Origin: JASGCK01 sp031430035
Lineage (GTDB): Bacteria; Pseudomonadota; Gammaproteobacteria; Burkholderiales; Burkholderiaceae_C
NCBI GenBank assembly: GCA_031430035.1
Contig: JANPAS010000013.1
Span: 1-26,812, forward strand
Direction of reading: 5' to 3'
DNA: 26,812 nucleotides
Shown here: positions 1-6,843 of the stretch, piece by piece
Numbering within the stretch: position 1 is the stretch's first letter
Layout of the letters: the number at the start of each line of letters is the position of its first letter
Translations under genes and position numbers: made by a program
Notes under the pieces: generated by a model
The model's database searches: none
What the model was told of the DNA's origin: nothing
What the model saw: the letters and a program-made list of their open reading frames with translations, nothing else

Positions 1-582
1 GAGCAGCAAGCCAAGCTGGATGCGGTACTGGGTGAGTTGCGTCCTAAATTTATGGCATTACGTGATATGAGCGACGAGCAGCGAGTCCCTGCACGGGAAA
101 AAGTTACAACAGAAATGCGTGCCAAAGTAAATGCATTTTTAACCTCCGAGCAAAAGAAGAAATATCTGGCGATGCAGGCGACTTCTAGTCAGGGCGCAGG
201 CGCGCAGGCCAATCCAGCTGTGCCTTCCCAGAGCACGCCTGCCACAAAGTCCAGTCCATCTGGCCTAGGGGCAACCCCTTTGACCAAATCAGATTTGCCA
301 GCACTCCAAGCACCTGTGGGTGGCGTTGCACCTGCCATCACGGGACAAAGTCCGCTCGTTGATGTGCGCAATCGTTTGGTCGCTGAGTTGCAAATGCCGC
401 AAGCACAGGCGGACAAGTTGGATGCCATCTATGCAGCTAATCGTCCAAAATTTGCGACGCTCCGCGATTTGCCAGAAGCTGAACGCGGCAAGGCACGCGA
501 TCGCATCAGCGCGGACATTCGTGCCCAAATCGAAACCATCCTCACACCTGCGCAAAAGCCGCGCTATACCGAGTTGGTTGCG
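1..582 (+). repeat. Two copies of a Spy-like helical repeat inside the MacA-like adaptor
   Basis: Copy 1 is bases 1-180 and copy 2 is bases 403-582, both in frame. An ungapped hand alignment of the 60 codons gives about 23 identical residues, including K-L-D-A, R-P-K-F, L-R-D and L-T-x-x-Q-K. The intervening 74 codons are a low-complexity linker followed by a helical lead-in. Copy 1 may begin before base 1. The similarity to Spy/CpxP LTxxQ proteins is inferred from motif and composition only. Confidence 0.7.
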
Positions 583-831
583 CAGGCCGCTAGCCGCCAA
601 GGCGCGAACTCACGCGGACGCATTTACCTGCAAGGTGAGGGCGGCAAGCCCGTGGCTTACAACGTACGGCTTGGCATTACGGACGGCACATCGACCGAGC
701 TGATGGTGATGCCTAATTCACCTAATGCCGATAAGTTGATTGAAGGCGCAACGGTGATTACAAGCGTGAGTGCAAGCCCTTCAAGTAGCAGTGCTCCCAA
801 AGCGCCTAGCGGTCCGCGCTTGCCGTTTTAA
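1..831 (+). CDS. MacA-like periplasmic adaptor subunit, 3' part (5' end outside window)
   Basis: The reading frame is open from base 1, so this is the C-terminal 276 residues of a longer protein. It ends 23 bp before a MacB-type ATPase gene, the usual place for a MacA/HlyD-family adaptor that links an inner-membrane ABC transporter to an outer-membrane channel. The last part (about bases 613-770) reads like the membrane-proximal beta domain of MacA, with a GKPVAYNVRLGITDG stretch. Before it lie two copies of an alpha-helical segment (bases 1-180 and 403-582), joined by a linker rich in Ser, Pro, Gly and Ala. Each copy has K-L-D-A, R-P-K-F, L-R-D, a run of Arg/Glu and a closing L-T-x-x-Q-K, reminiscent of the LTxxQ motifs of Spy/CpxP-type periplasmic proteins. 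The tail after the beta domain is Ser/Pro-rich. The family call rests mainly on context and the C-terminal domain, because the lipoyl and hairpin domains are not in view. Confidence 0.8.
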   Translation, partial: EQQAKLDAVLGELRPKFMALRDMSDEQRVPAREKVTTEMRAKVNAFLTSEQKKKYLAMQATSSQGAGAQANPAVPSQSTPATKSSPSGLGATPLTKSDLPALQAPVGGVAPAITGQSPLVDVRNRLVAELQMPQAQADKLDAIYAANRPKFATLRDLPEAERGKARDRISADIRAQIETILTPAQKPRYTELVAQAASRQGANSRGRIYLQGEGGKPVAYNVRLGITDGTSTELMVMPNSPNADKLIEGATVITSVSASPSSSSAPKAPSGPRLPF

Positions 832-854
832 GCGAGCCTTGCTAGGGTTTTTTC

Positions 855-1547
855 ATGCCGCTCATCACCGCCAACAATCTCACGAAGACCTACGTCATGG
901 GCGACCAGACGGTGCATGCGTTGCGCGGCGTATCGCTGTCCATCGAGGAGGGCGATTTTGTGGCCATCATGGGCGCATCGGGATCGGGTAAATCAACGCT
1001 GATGAACATCATGGGATGCTTGGATTTGCCCACCACGGGCGAATACCGATTGGCGGATGAAGCAGTGGAAGGAATGAGTTCCGACGATCTCGCCTCGATT
1101 CGCAATCGCCGTATCGGTTTTGTCTTTCAGCAGTTCAATTTATTGCCTCGCACATCGGCGCTCGAGAACGTTGAGCTGCCGATGGTGTATGCCGGTATGA
1201 AAGCACCCGAGCGCAAAGCCAAAGCTATGGTGGCTTTGCAGAAAGTGGGTCTTGCTGAGCGCATGGGTCATACGCCCGCCGAGCTATCGGGCGGGCAGCA
1301 ACAGCGGGTGGCGATTGCACGGGCGCTTGTGAATAACCCGCAGCTGATCTTGGCGGACGAACCCACAGGTGCACTGGATTCGCAAACCTCAGAAGACATC
1401 ATGCGGCTTTTGACGGACCTCAATAAGCAGGGCATGACGGTGGTCTTGGTGACGCACGAGGCCGATATTGCGGCGTGGGCAAGGCGAAAGATCGTGTTTA
1501 AAGATGGTTTGATGATTGAGGACGTGATGCAGGAGGCCGTGCAATGA
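855..1547 (+). CDS. MacB-type ABC transporter ATP-binding protein
   Basis: This 230-residue protein is a stand-alone nucleotide-binding domain that would power the permease encoded next to it. Walker A is GASGSGKS (residues 40-47), the Q-loop is in FVFQQFNLLP (89-98), the signature is LSGGQQQ (144-150), Walker B is LILADEP (164-170) with a following D-loop ALD, and the switch His is H201. The length and the TGALD sequence are typical of the LolD/MacB/FtsE subgroup. It overlaps the permease gene by 4 bp (ATGA), so the two are probably translationally coupled. E. coli MacB fuses ATPase and permease; here they are separate polypeptides. The substrate cannot be read from the sequence; macrolides, peptides or other amphiphiles are possible by family analogy. 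Confidence 0.92.
   Translation: MPLITANNLTKTYVMGDQTVHALRGVSLSIEEGDFVAIMGASGSGKSTLMNIMGCLDLPTTGEYRLADEAVEGMSSDDLASIRNRRIGFVFQQFNLLPRTSALENVELPMVYAGMKAPERKAKAMVALQKVGLAERMGHTPAELSGGQQQRVAIARALVNNPQLILADEPTGALDSQTSEDIMRLLTDLNKQGMTVVLVTHEADIAAWARRKIVFKDGLMIEDVMQEAVQ
1531..1536 (+). promoter_or_regulatory. Strong ribosome binding site for the MacB-type permease
   Basis: AGGAGG lies inside the 3' end of the ATPase gene, 7 bases before the permease ATG at 1544. It supports that start and coupled translation through the ATGA overlap. Confidence 0.8.
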
Positions 1548-2779
1548 ACCTGATGACCGCCATCAAATCTGCCCTGCGAGCTTTGGCTGCTAATACGCTG
1601 CGAAGCATTCTGACGATGCTCGGCATCATCATTGGTGTGGCCGCCGTCATCACCATGATTGCGGTGGGTAGCGGCGCGACCCAGCGCGTACAAGAGCAGA
1701 TGAAGGGACTGGGCTCTAACATCATGTTGGTGCTGCCGGGCGGCGTGACGGCAGGTGGCGTACGGCTCGGGGCCCAGACTGGGCAAGGCCTGACCGAGGA
1801 AGACGCACTCGCTATTTCTAAAGATGTGCCCGAGGTACAGGTGGCAGCGCCGTCACTCCGCACCGCTGCGCAAGTGGTGGTGGGCAACACCAATTGGAGT
1901 ACCAGCATCATGGGTACAACCAACGATTATTTGGAGGCGCGTGAATGGCCACTGGCCAGCGGCCGTAGTTTTGAAGCGTCGGATTTGCAAGGCTCGGCCA
2001 AGGTGGCGATTATTGGCAAAACGGTGGCGCGTGAACTCTTTGGCGATACAGATCCGATTGATCAAGTCATCCGCGTTAAAAAAATCCCAGTCACCGTGAT
2101 TGGTTTATTGGAAGCCAAAGGTCAAAACTCGCTGGGGCAAGATCAAGACGATCTGGTGGTGGTGCCGATCTCCACGTATCGCAATCGTATTCAAGGCAGC
2201 GCCACTGGCGGCAAGTTGCGCCGCGTCGGCGTGATTAGCGTGAAGGTGCGCGAAGGCCAGAGCATGAAGGCCGCAGAGGAGGGCATTACTGAATTGCTCA
2301 AGCAGCGTATGAAGGTGCAGCCCGGCGCAGACGCACCGTTCTCCATTCGTAATCTCACCGAGATTTTGCAAGCGCAAGAAGCATCGAGCCGCATCATGAC
2401 GCTGCTGTTGGCGGCTGTAGCGGGTATTAGCCTCATTATTGGCGGTATCGGCATCATGAACATCATGCTGGTGAGCGTGACTGAGCGGACACGTGAAATT
2501 GGTTTGCGTATGGCGGTGGGGGCTAGGGGGCGAGACATCTTGGCGCAGTTTTTGATTGAAGCTGTCACTTTGTCTTTAATCGGCGGTGCGATTGGTGTGG
2601 TGCTGGGCGCAATCGCCACGTGGGGTGTGGGTCAGTTTGCAGGCTGGCAAGTCAGCATGAGCGCCGCGTCCATCTTGCTGGCAACGGGTTTCTCAGCTTT
2701 CGTGGGCGTGTTCTTTGGGTTTTATCCCGCTAGGCGGGCATCGAAGCTGCTGCCGATTCAGGCGTTACGGTATGAGTAG
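1544..2779 (+). CDS. MacB-type FtsX-fold ABC transporter permease
   Basis: This 411-residue inner-membrane protein has the MacB/FtsX topology: an N-terminal membrane helix (SILTMLGIIIGVAAVITM), a large periplasmic domain (about residues 45-280), then three C-terminal helices. The conserved stretch around GGIGIMNIMLVSVTERTREIGLR, followed by A-V-G-A-R, is the FtsX-family hallmark preceding the second helix pair. The C-terminus FYPARRASKLLPIQALRYE matches the P-A-x-x-A-x-x-L-x-P-x-x-A-L-R-Y-E ending of MacB proteins. With the adaptor and ATPase upstream it forms a tripartite mechanotransmission exporter; an outer-membrane TolC-type partner is not in the window. The stop codon TAG abuts the stop of the convergent proB gene with no intervening base. 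Confidence 0.93.
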   Translation: MNLMTAIKSALRALAANTLRSILTMLGIIIGVAAVITMIAVGSGATQRVQEQMKGLGSNIMLVLPGGVTAGGVRLGAQTGQGLTEEDALAISKDVPEVQVAAPSLRTAAQVVVGNTNWSTSIMGTTNDYLEAREWPLASGRSFEASDLQGSAKVAIIGKTVARELFGDTDPIDQVIRVKKIPVTVIGLLEAKGQNSLGQDQDDLVVVPISTYRNRIQGSATGGKLRRVGVISVKVREGQSMKAAEEGITELLKQRMKVQPGADAPFSIRNLTEILQAQEASSRIMTLLLAAVAGISLIIGGIGIMNIMLVSVTERTREIGLRMAVGARGRDILAQFLIEAVTLSLIGGAIGVVLGAIATWGVGQFAGWQVSMSAASILLATGFSAFVGVFFGFYPARRASKLLPIQALRYE

Positions 2780-3910
2780 CTACAAAAGGACTAAATTGTC
2801 GCGGTGCACCATCTCGGGCTCGGCAACGTAGCCGAGTAAGCGTTCAAATTCGGTAGATGCTTTTTTGCAAATGAGTCTTGCTTCGCTAGATGAATAGTTC
2901 GCTAGGCCACGTGCAATGGGGCTTCCAGCAGGGTCACAAATCGCAATCACGTCGCCGCGTGCGAAGTCACCTGTCACGTTCGTCATGCCGATGGGCAGCA
3001 AACTAACGCCATCATTCACGAGTTTTTTAGCCGCACCGGCATCGACTAGTACTGCGCCGCGCAACTGCAAATGATCGGCCATCCACTGCTTGCGAGCGTG
3101 AAGTTTGGGCTCGTCAGCAATAAAGAGCGTGCCAATCGCTTCGCCTGTCACCAAGCGCTCGAGCACTTTGGGCTCGCGCCCCCATGCCACCACCGTTGAG
3201 CAGCCTGAGCTTGCCGCGCGTTTGGCTGCGAGCACTTTTGTGAGCATACCGCCTTTGCCGATGCTGCTACCAGCGCCGCCAGACATGGCTTCTAGAGCAG
3301 GGTCGCCAGCACGGGCTTGCTGGATAAGGGTTGCGGTTGGGTCTTTGCGCGGATCGGCGCTAAAGAGGCCTGCTTGATCCGTCAAGATGATGAGCGCGTC
3401 GGCTTCGACCAAGTTGGCGACCAGTGCGCCCAGTGTGTCGTTGTCGCCAAATTTGATTTCGTCGTTCACGACCGTATCGTTTTCGTTGATGACGGGCACG
3501 ACTTTGTGCTTGAGTAGCGTGAGCAGCGTCGAGCGGGCATTGAGATAGCGCTCACGGTCGGCCAAATCCGCGTGCGTGAGTAGCACTTGCGCACTGCGTG
3601 TGCCTGACTCGCGCAGGCAACTTTCGTACATTTGCACCAATCCCATTTGACCGACAGCGGCAGCGGCTTGTAGCTCGTGAATCTCTTTGGGGCGTACCGT
3701 CCAACCCAGACGTTTCATGCCTTCGGCAATCGCGCCGCTAGAGACCATGATGACCTCTAGCCCTTGTGCGGTAAGGGCTGCAAGCTGCTCACTCCATGCG
3801 CGAATGGCGGATTCGTCTAAGCCGCGTCCCTCGTTGGTGACGAGCGACGAGCCGACTTTGACGACGATGCGTTTTGCCAAGGCGAGATTAGCGGAAGCGA
3901 GGGTCGTCAT
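2780..3910 (-). CDS. proB: Glutamate 5-kinase with C-terminal PUA domain
   Basis: ProB phosphorylates L-glutamate to glutamyl 5-phosphate, the first step of proline synthesis in the cytoplasm. The amino-acid kinase domain starts with RIVVKVGSSLVTN and carries VMVSSGAIAEGM, the NENDTV motif (VPVINENDTVVNDEIKFGDND) and SSIGKGGMLTK. A PUA domain follows in about the last 95 residues (GAVLVDAGAAKKLVNDG onward). I place the start at the ATG at 3910 (376 residues); a GTG at 3922 would add four residues. Either start lies inside the 3' end of obgE, so the pair is probably coupled, with AGGT about 10 bases upstream as ribosome binding site. The obgE-proB order is common in betaproteobacteria. Confidence 0.95.
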   Translation of the reverse strand: MTTLASANLALAKRIVVKVGSSLVTNEGRGLDESAIRAWSEQLAALTAQGLEVIMVSSGAIAEGMKRLGWTVRPKEIHELQAAAAVGQMGLVQMYESCLRESGTRSAQVLLTHADLADRERYLNARSTLLTLLKHKVVPVINENDTVVNDEIKFGDNDTLGALVANLVEADALIILTDQAGLFSADPRKDPTATLIQQARAGDPALEAMSGGAGSSIGKGGMLTKVLAAKRAASSGCSTVVAWGREPKVLERLVTGEAIGTLFIADEPKLHARKQWMADHLQLRGAVLVDAGAAKKLVNDGVSLLPIGMTNVTGDFARGDVIAICDPAGSPIARGLANYSSSEARLICKKASTEFERLLGYVAEPEMVHRDNLVLL

Positions 3911-5030
3911 AGTCGCGTACACCTAGTTCTTTGGCATCCTCTAGCTCGGCCACTGCGGCAGGGGCATCTGCAAAACGCGGATCCACATACTCGGCAGGCT
4001 GAGTCGCCTGATGTACCTTTTGGATGTAGTTGTAGATGTCGCGAATCAAGCCTTCACAACCTTCGCGTGTGAGCGCAGAAATCTCAAAGACTGGCCCTTT
4101 GTATTTAAATCGCTTGATGAAGTCTTTGACCTTGGCGGCGCGAACTTCGCTGTCTACCATGTCGAGCTTGTTCAGTACCAACCAGCGTGGCTTGTCGTAC
4201 AAAGCTTGATCGTATTTTTTGAGCTCATTGACGATCGCTTTGGCCTGCTTGACTGCATCTACACCGTCAAACTGCTGCTCTTCAGGCGCAAAGTCCACAA
4301 GATGCAAGAGTAGGCGAGTGCGTGATAAGTGCTTCAAGAATTGGTGACCAAGCCCTGCGCCTTCGGCAGCGCCTTCAATCAAGCCGGGTACATCGGCTAC
4401 CACAAAGCTCTGCTCTGCGGCGACGCGTACCACGCCCAGATTAGGGTGCAGTGTTGTGAAAGGATAGTCGGCAATTTTGGGGCGTGCATTGCTAATCGCG
4501 GCAATCAAGGTCGATTTACCAGCGTTCGGCATACCGAGTAAACCCACATCGGCTAAGACTTTGAGCTCTAACTTAAGCTCTTTTTTCTCACCAGGCCAGC
4601 CTGGAGTTTTTTGACGCGGGGCGCGGTTGATGGCGCTTTTAAAACGCATATTGCCAAAGCCGCCATCTCCGCCCTTGCAGATGCACACGCGTTCGCCTGG
4701 CACCAGCATCTCATACAGCACGTCGCCTGTTTCAGCGTCCGAGATGATCGTGCCTACAGGCATTTTTAAGATGATGTCGTCGGAGGCCGCGCCAAACATA
4801 TCGGAGCCCATACCGTTTTCGCCTTTTTTGGCTTCGTAACGGCGTGAGTAACGGAAGTCGATCAAGGTGTTGAGATTGACATCAGCCACGGCAAACACCG
4901 AGCCACCGCGTCCACCATCGCCACCGTTAGGGCCGCCAAATTCTTTGTATTTTTCGTGACGAAACGAGACGCAGCCAGCGCCGCCATCGCCTGCGACTAC
5001 GTCAATATCTGCTTCGTCAATAAATTTCAT
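3888..5030 (-). CDS. obgE: Obg family GTPase (ribosome assembly, CgtA)
   Basis: Obg is an essential GTPase that binds the 50S subunit during assembly and links growth to nutrient state. The 380-residue protein has the Gly-rich Obg fold (residues 1-158, with GDGGAGC, GGPNGGDGG and GGDGGFGN) and the G domain. G1 is GMPNAGKS (166-173), the switch I region has DYPFTTLHPNLG (188-199), G3 is DVPG (213-216) and G4 is NKLD (287-290). A moderately acidic C-terminal tail follows. The gene lies downstream of rplU-rpmA, its classic neighbours, but behind an intrinsic terminator (5048-5079), so expression depends on read-through or an internal promoter. Its last 23 bases overlap proB. Confidence 0.97.
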   Translation of the reverse strand: MKFIDEADIDVVAGDGGAGCVSFRHEKYKEFGGPNGGDGGRGGSVFAVADVNLNTLIDFRYSRRYEAKKGENGMGSDMFGAASDDIILKMPVGTIISDAETGDVLYEMLVPGERVCICKGGDGGFGNMRFKSAINRAPRQKTPGWPGEKKELKLELKVLADVGLLGMPNAGKSTLIAAISNARPKIADYPFTTLHPNLGVVRVAAEQSFVVADVPGLIEGAAEGAGLGHQFLKHLSRTRLLLHLVDFAPEEQQFDGVDAVKQAKAIVNELKKYDQALYDKPRWLVLNKLDMVDSEVRAAKVKDFIKRFKYKGPVFEISALTREGCEGLIRDIYNYIQKVHQATQPAEYVDPRFADAPAAVAELEDAKELGVRDYDDPRFR

Positions 5031-5047
5031 GTTGTTTTAGTTTAAGC

Positions 5048-5079
5048 AAAAAAAATCCCCCCTGCAAAGTAGGGGGGAT
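5048..5079 (-). terminator. Intrinsic terminator between rpmA and obgE (minus strand)
   Basis: On the minus strand a hairpin with an 8-bp stem (ATCCCCCC/GGGGGGAT, arms 5072-5079 and 5055-5062, 9-base loop) runs into a stretch of T residues (the A-run at 5048-5055 on the plus strand; the last A is also part of the stem). This is a textbook Rho-independent terminator reading from rplU-rpmA toward obgE. It sits only 17 bases upstream of the obgE start codon, so it probably acts as a partial attenuator setting the ratio of ribosomal proteins to Obg. Confidence 0.8.
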
Positions 5080-5177
5080 GTCTGCGCAGCAGACAGGGGG
5101 GTCAAGAAGTCCACCCCTCTGCCCCTAGCGGGGCATCTCCCCTATTTCATAGGGGCGATCTGCATATTTTTATGCAG
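5055..5177. repeat. Cluster of five short perfect palindromes in the rpmA-obgE spacer
   Basis: Five inverted repeats stand in a row: 5055-5079 (8-bp stem, the terminator), 5080-5094 (GTCTGC/GCAGAC, 3-base loop), 5121-5134 (GCCCC/GGGGC, 4-base loop), 5139-5155 (CCCCTAT/ATAGGGG, 3-base loop) and 5160-5177 (CTGCATA/TATGCAG, 4-base loop). The last one contains the rpmA stop codon. Only the first is followed by a T-tract. The repeated C4/G4 stems suggest a REP-like intergenic element or a stacked RNA structure protecting the rpmA 3' end. Confidence 0.7.
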
Positions 5178-5433
5178 CCACTGGTGTGATGTCGACCATG
5201 TGCTTGTTTAAAGCACCGCGGTGTGCAAAGCTGACCGTGCCTGCGCTTAGCGCAAACAAGGTGTGGTCTTTGCCGATACCGACATTGTTACCTGGGTGAA
5301 ACTTGGTGCCACGTTGGCGAACGATGATGGCGCCGCCATCAACCACTTCACCACCAAAGCGTTTCACGCCTAGCATTTTTGGCTGGGAATCCCGGCCGTT
5401 TCGCGTGGAGCCGCCGCCTTTTTTTTGTGCCAT
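5170..5433 (-). CDS. rpmA: 50S ribosomal protein L27
   Basis: L27 reaches the peptidyl-transferase centre of the large subunit with its flexible N-terminus. The 87-residue protein begins MAQKKGGGSTRNGRDS and contains LGVKRFGG, IIVRQRGTKFHPGNNVG and KDHTLFAL, all characteristic of the family and at the usual length. The N-terminus has no Firmicute-type cleavable extension. The start is supported by AGGAG upstream, and the gene follows rplU by 16 bp in the standard L21-L27 operon. Confidence 0.98.
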   Translation of the reverse strand: MAQKKGGGSTRNGRDSQPKMLGVKRFGGEVVDGGAIIVRQRGTKFHPGNNVGIGKDHTLFALSAGTVSFAHRGALNKHMVDITPVAA

Positions 5434-5449
5434 TTTGCGTAGCTCCTAA

Positions 5450-5761
5450 TTAGACGTTCACAGAGTCGATTGACAACTCGGTGTAGTTTTGACGATGCCC
5501 TTGGCGCTTTTGATAGTGCTTACGGCGGCGCATTTTGAAAATGCGAACCTTGTCGTGACGACCGTGAGAGATCACGGTGACTTTGACCGTCGCGCCGCTT
5601 ACCAAGGGTGTTCCTACTTTGAGAGAGTCGCCGCTACCAACCGCGAGGACTTCAGTAATCACAACCTCTTGGCCAACGTCAGCAGCGATCTGTTCTACTT
5701 TAATTTTTTCACCAACAGCAACTTTGTATTGTTTGCCGCCAGTTTTTATGACTGCGTACAT
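5450..5761 (-). CDS. rplU: 50S ribosomal protein L21
   Basis: L21 is a 23S rRNA-binding protein of the large subunit. The start at 5761 gives MYAVIKTGGKQYKVAVGEKI and 103 residues, the same length as E. coli L21. The frame is open 12 codons further upstream, but those codons do not resemble L21, and AAGG lies 6 bases before the 5761 ATG. The central region has the family features VGSGDSLKVGTPLV and HGRHDKVRIFKMRRRKHYQKRQGHRQ. It is the first gene of the rplU-rpmA-(obgE-proB) transcription unit, with a consensus TATAAT upstream at 5814-5819. Confidence 0.98.
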   Translation of the reverse strand: MYAVIKTGGKQYKVAVGEKIKVEQIAADVGQEVVITEVLAVGSGDSLKVGTPLVSGATVKVTVISHGRHDKVRIFKMRRRKHYQKRQGHRQNYTELSIDSVNV

Positions 5762-5813
5762 ATGAACCTTAAGATTAAAAGATCTTCCCTGAACCATTCA
5801 GGCGAAGCCCAGC

Positions 5814-5819
5814 ATTATA
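5814..5819 (-). promoter_or_regulatory. Putative -10 element of the rplU operon
   Basis: A perfect TATAAT reads on the minus strand 52 bases upstream of the rplU start codon in the divergent rplU/ispB spacer. No good -35 hexamer lies at 16-18 bp. The inferred leader of about 45 bases holds a perfect hairpin, CCTGAA/TTCAGG with a 3-base loop (5788-5802), which might take part in ribosomal-protein autoregulation. Confidence 0.6.
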
Positions 5820-5829
5820 ACCCGCAAGA

Positions 5830-5835
5830 TAGAAT
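5830..5835 (+). promoter_or_regulatory. Putative -10 element of ispB (near-leaderless)
   Basis: TAGAAT ends 8 bases before the ispB ATG at 5844, and no Shine-Dalgarno sequence is visible. If the element is used, transcription would start at or next to the start codon. No convincing -35 box is seen. Confidence 0.35.
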
Positions 5836-5843
5836 CTACCGCT

Positions 5844-6836
5844 ATGCCTCCAGTTGCTCCCATTCTTCCTCCAATCCCCCTCTACCAATCCCTCGTGGAG
5901 GCCGACATGCTGGCTGTGGACGAGGTGATCACCCAAAGACTCACCTCTGATGTTCCTTTGGTTGGGCAAGTAGCCCAATACATCATTGCGGCGGGCGGCA
6001 AACGCCTGCGCCCTGTGCTCTTGCTTTTGATGTGCGGCGCTTTAGGCTACAAAGGTCAAAACAGACTGGCGATGGCGGCTGTGGTGGAGTTCATCCATAC
6101 GGCAACGCTTTTGCACGACGATGTGGTGGACGAATCGACCCTGCGCCGTGGCCGCCCGACGGCCAACGAATCGTTTGGTAACCCTGCCAGCGTGCTAGTG
6201 GGTGATTTTTTATATTCGCGCGCCTTTCAGATGATGGTTGAGACGAACAACATGCGCGTACTCGCCACACTTGCTGAGGCTACCAACGTTATTGCCGAGG
6301 GTGAGGTCATGCAGTTGATGAATATGCACGATGCGTCGCTAACACCAGAGGCGTATTTGCATGTCATCGAGTCTAAAACAGCCAAGCTGTTTGAAGCCAG
6401 TAGCCGTTTAGCCGCTATTTTGCAAGGCGCAGATAGCGTGACCGAGCAGGCCTGCGCGACCTATGGCGCGGCTTTAGGCACAGCGTTTCAACTCATTGAC
6501 GATGTGCTGGATTACGCAGGTGATGCGGCACAGATGGGTAAAAATTTGGGCGATGATTTGCGTGAAGGCAAGACGACGCTGCCGCTGATCGTTGCCATGC
6601 AACGTGCAAGCAGTGCCGACCAAGCCTTGATTCGTACTGCGATTGAAGGCGGAGACGTGAGCCAGCTTGAGGCGGTGAGCCGTATTGTGAAATCCACGGG
6701 CGCACTAGATGCTAGTTTGGACTTTGCCAAGGTTCAAGCGCAGCGTGCGGTGGATGCCCTCGCGCCCTTACCCGATAGTACTTATAAGACCGCGTTGCTT
6801 GAGCTACCTCTGCTGTCTTTGAAGCGCACCAGCTAA
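5844..6836 (+). CDS. ispB: Polyprenyl (octaprenyl) diphosphate synthase
   Basis: IspB elongates farnesyl diphosphate with isopentenyl diphosphate to build the ubiquinone side chain. The 330-residue protein is a trans-isoprenyl diphosphate synthase: GGKRLRPVL (51-59), the first aspartate-rich motif DDVVD (92-96) followed by LRRGRPTAN, and the second motif DDVLD (219-223) followed by GKNLGDDLREGKTTLP. The length fits bacterial IspB (E. coli 323). It lies divergent from rplU, the typical arrangement in proteobacteria. The exact chain length cannot be read from the sequence; C40 is assumed from the beta/gammaproteobacterial pattern. Confidence 0.95.
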   Translation: MPPVAPILPPIPLYQSLVEADMLAVDEVITQRLTSDVPLVGQVAQYIIAAGGKRLRPVLLLLMCGALGYKGQNRLAMAAVVEFIHTATLLHDDVVDESTLRRGRPTANESFGNPASVLVGDFLYSRAFQMMVETNNMRVLATLAEATNVIAEGEVMQLMNMHDASLTPEAYLHVIESKTAKLFEASSRLAAILQGADSVTEQACATYGAALGTAFQLIDDVLDYAGDAAQMGKNLGDDLREGKTTLPLIVAMQRASSADQALIRTAIEGGDVSQLEAVSRIVKSTGALDASLDFAKVQAQRAVDALAPLPDSTYKTALLELPLLSLKRTS

Positions 6837-6843
6837 TTGATCT

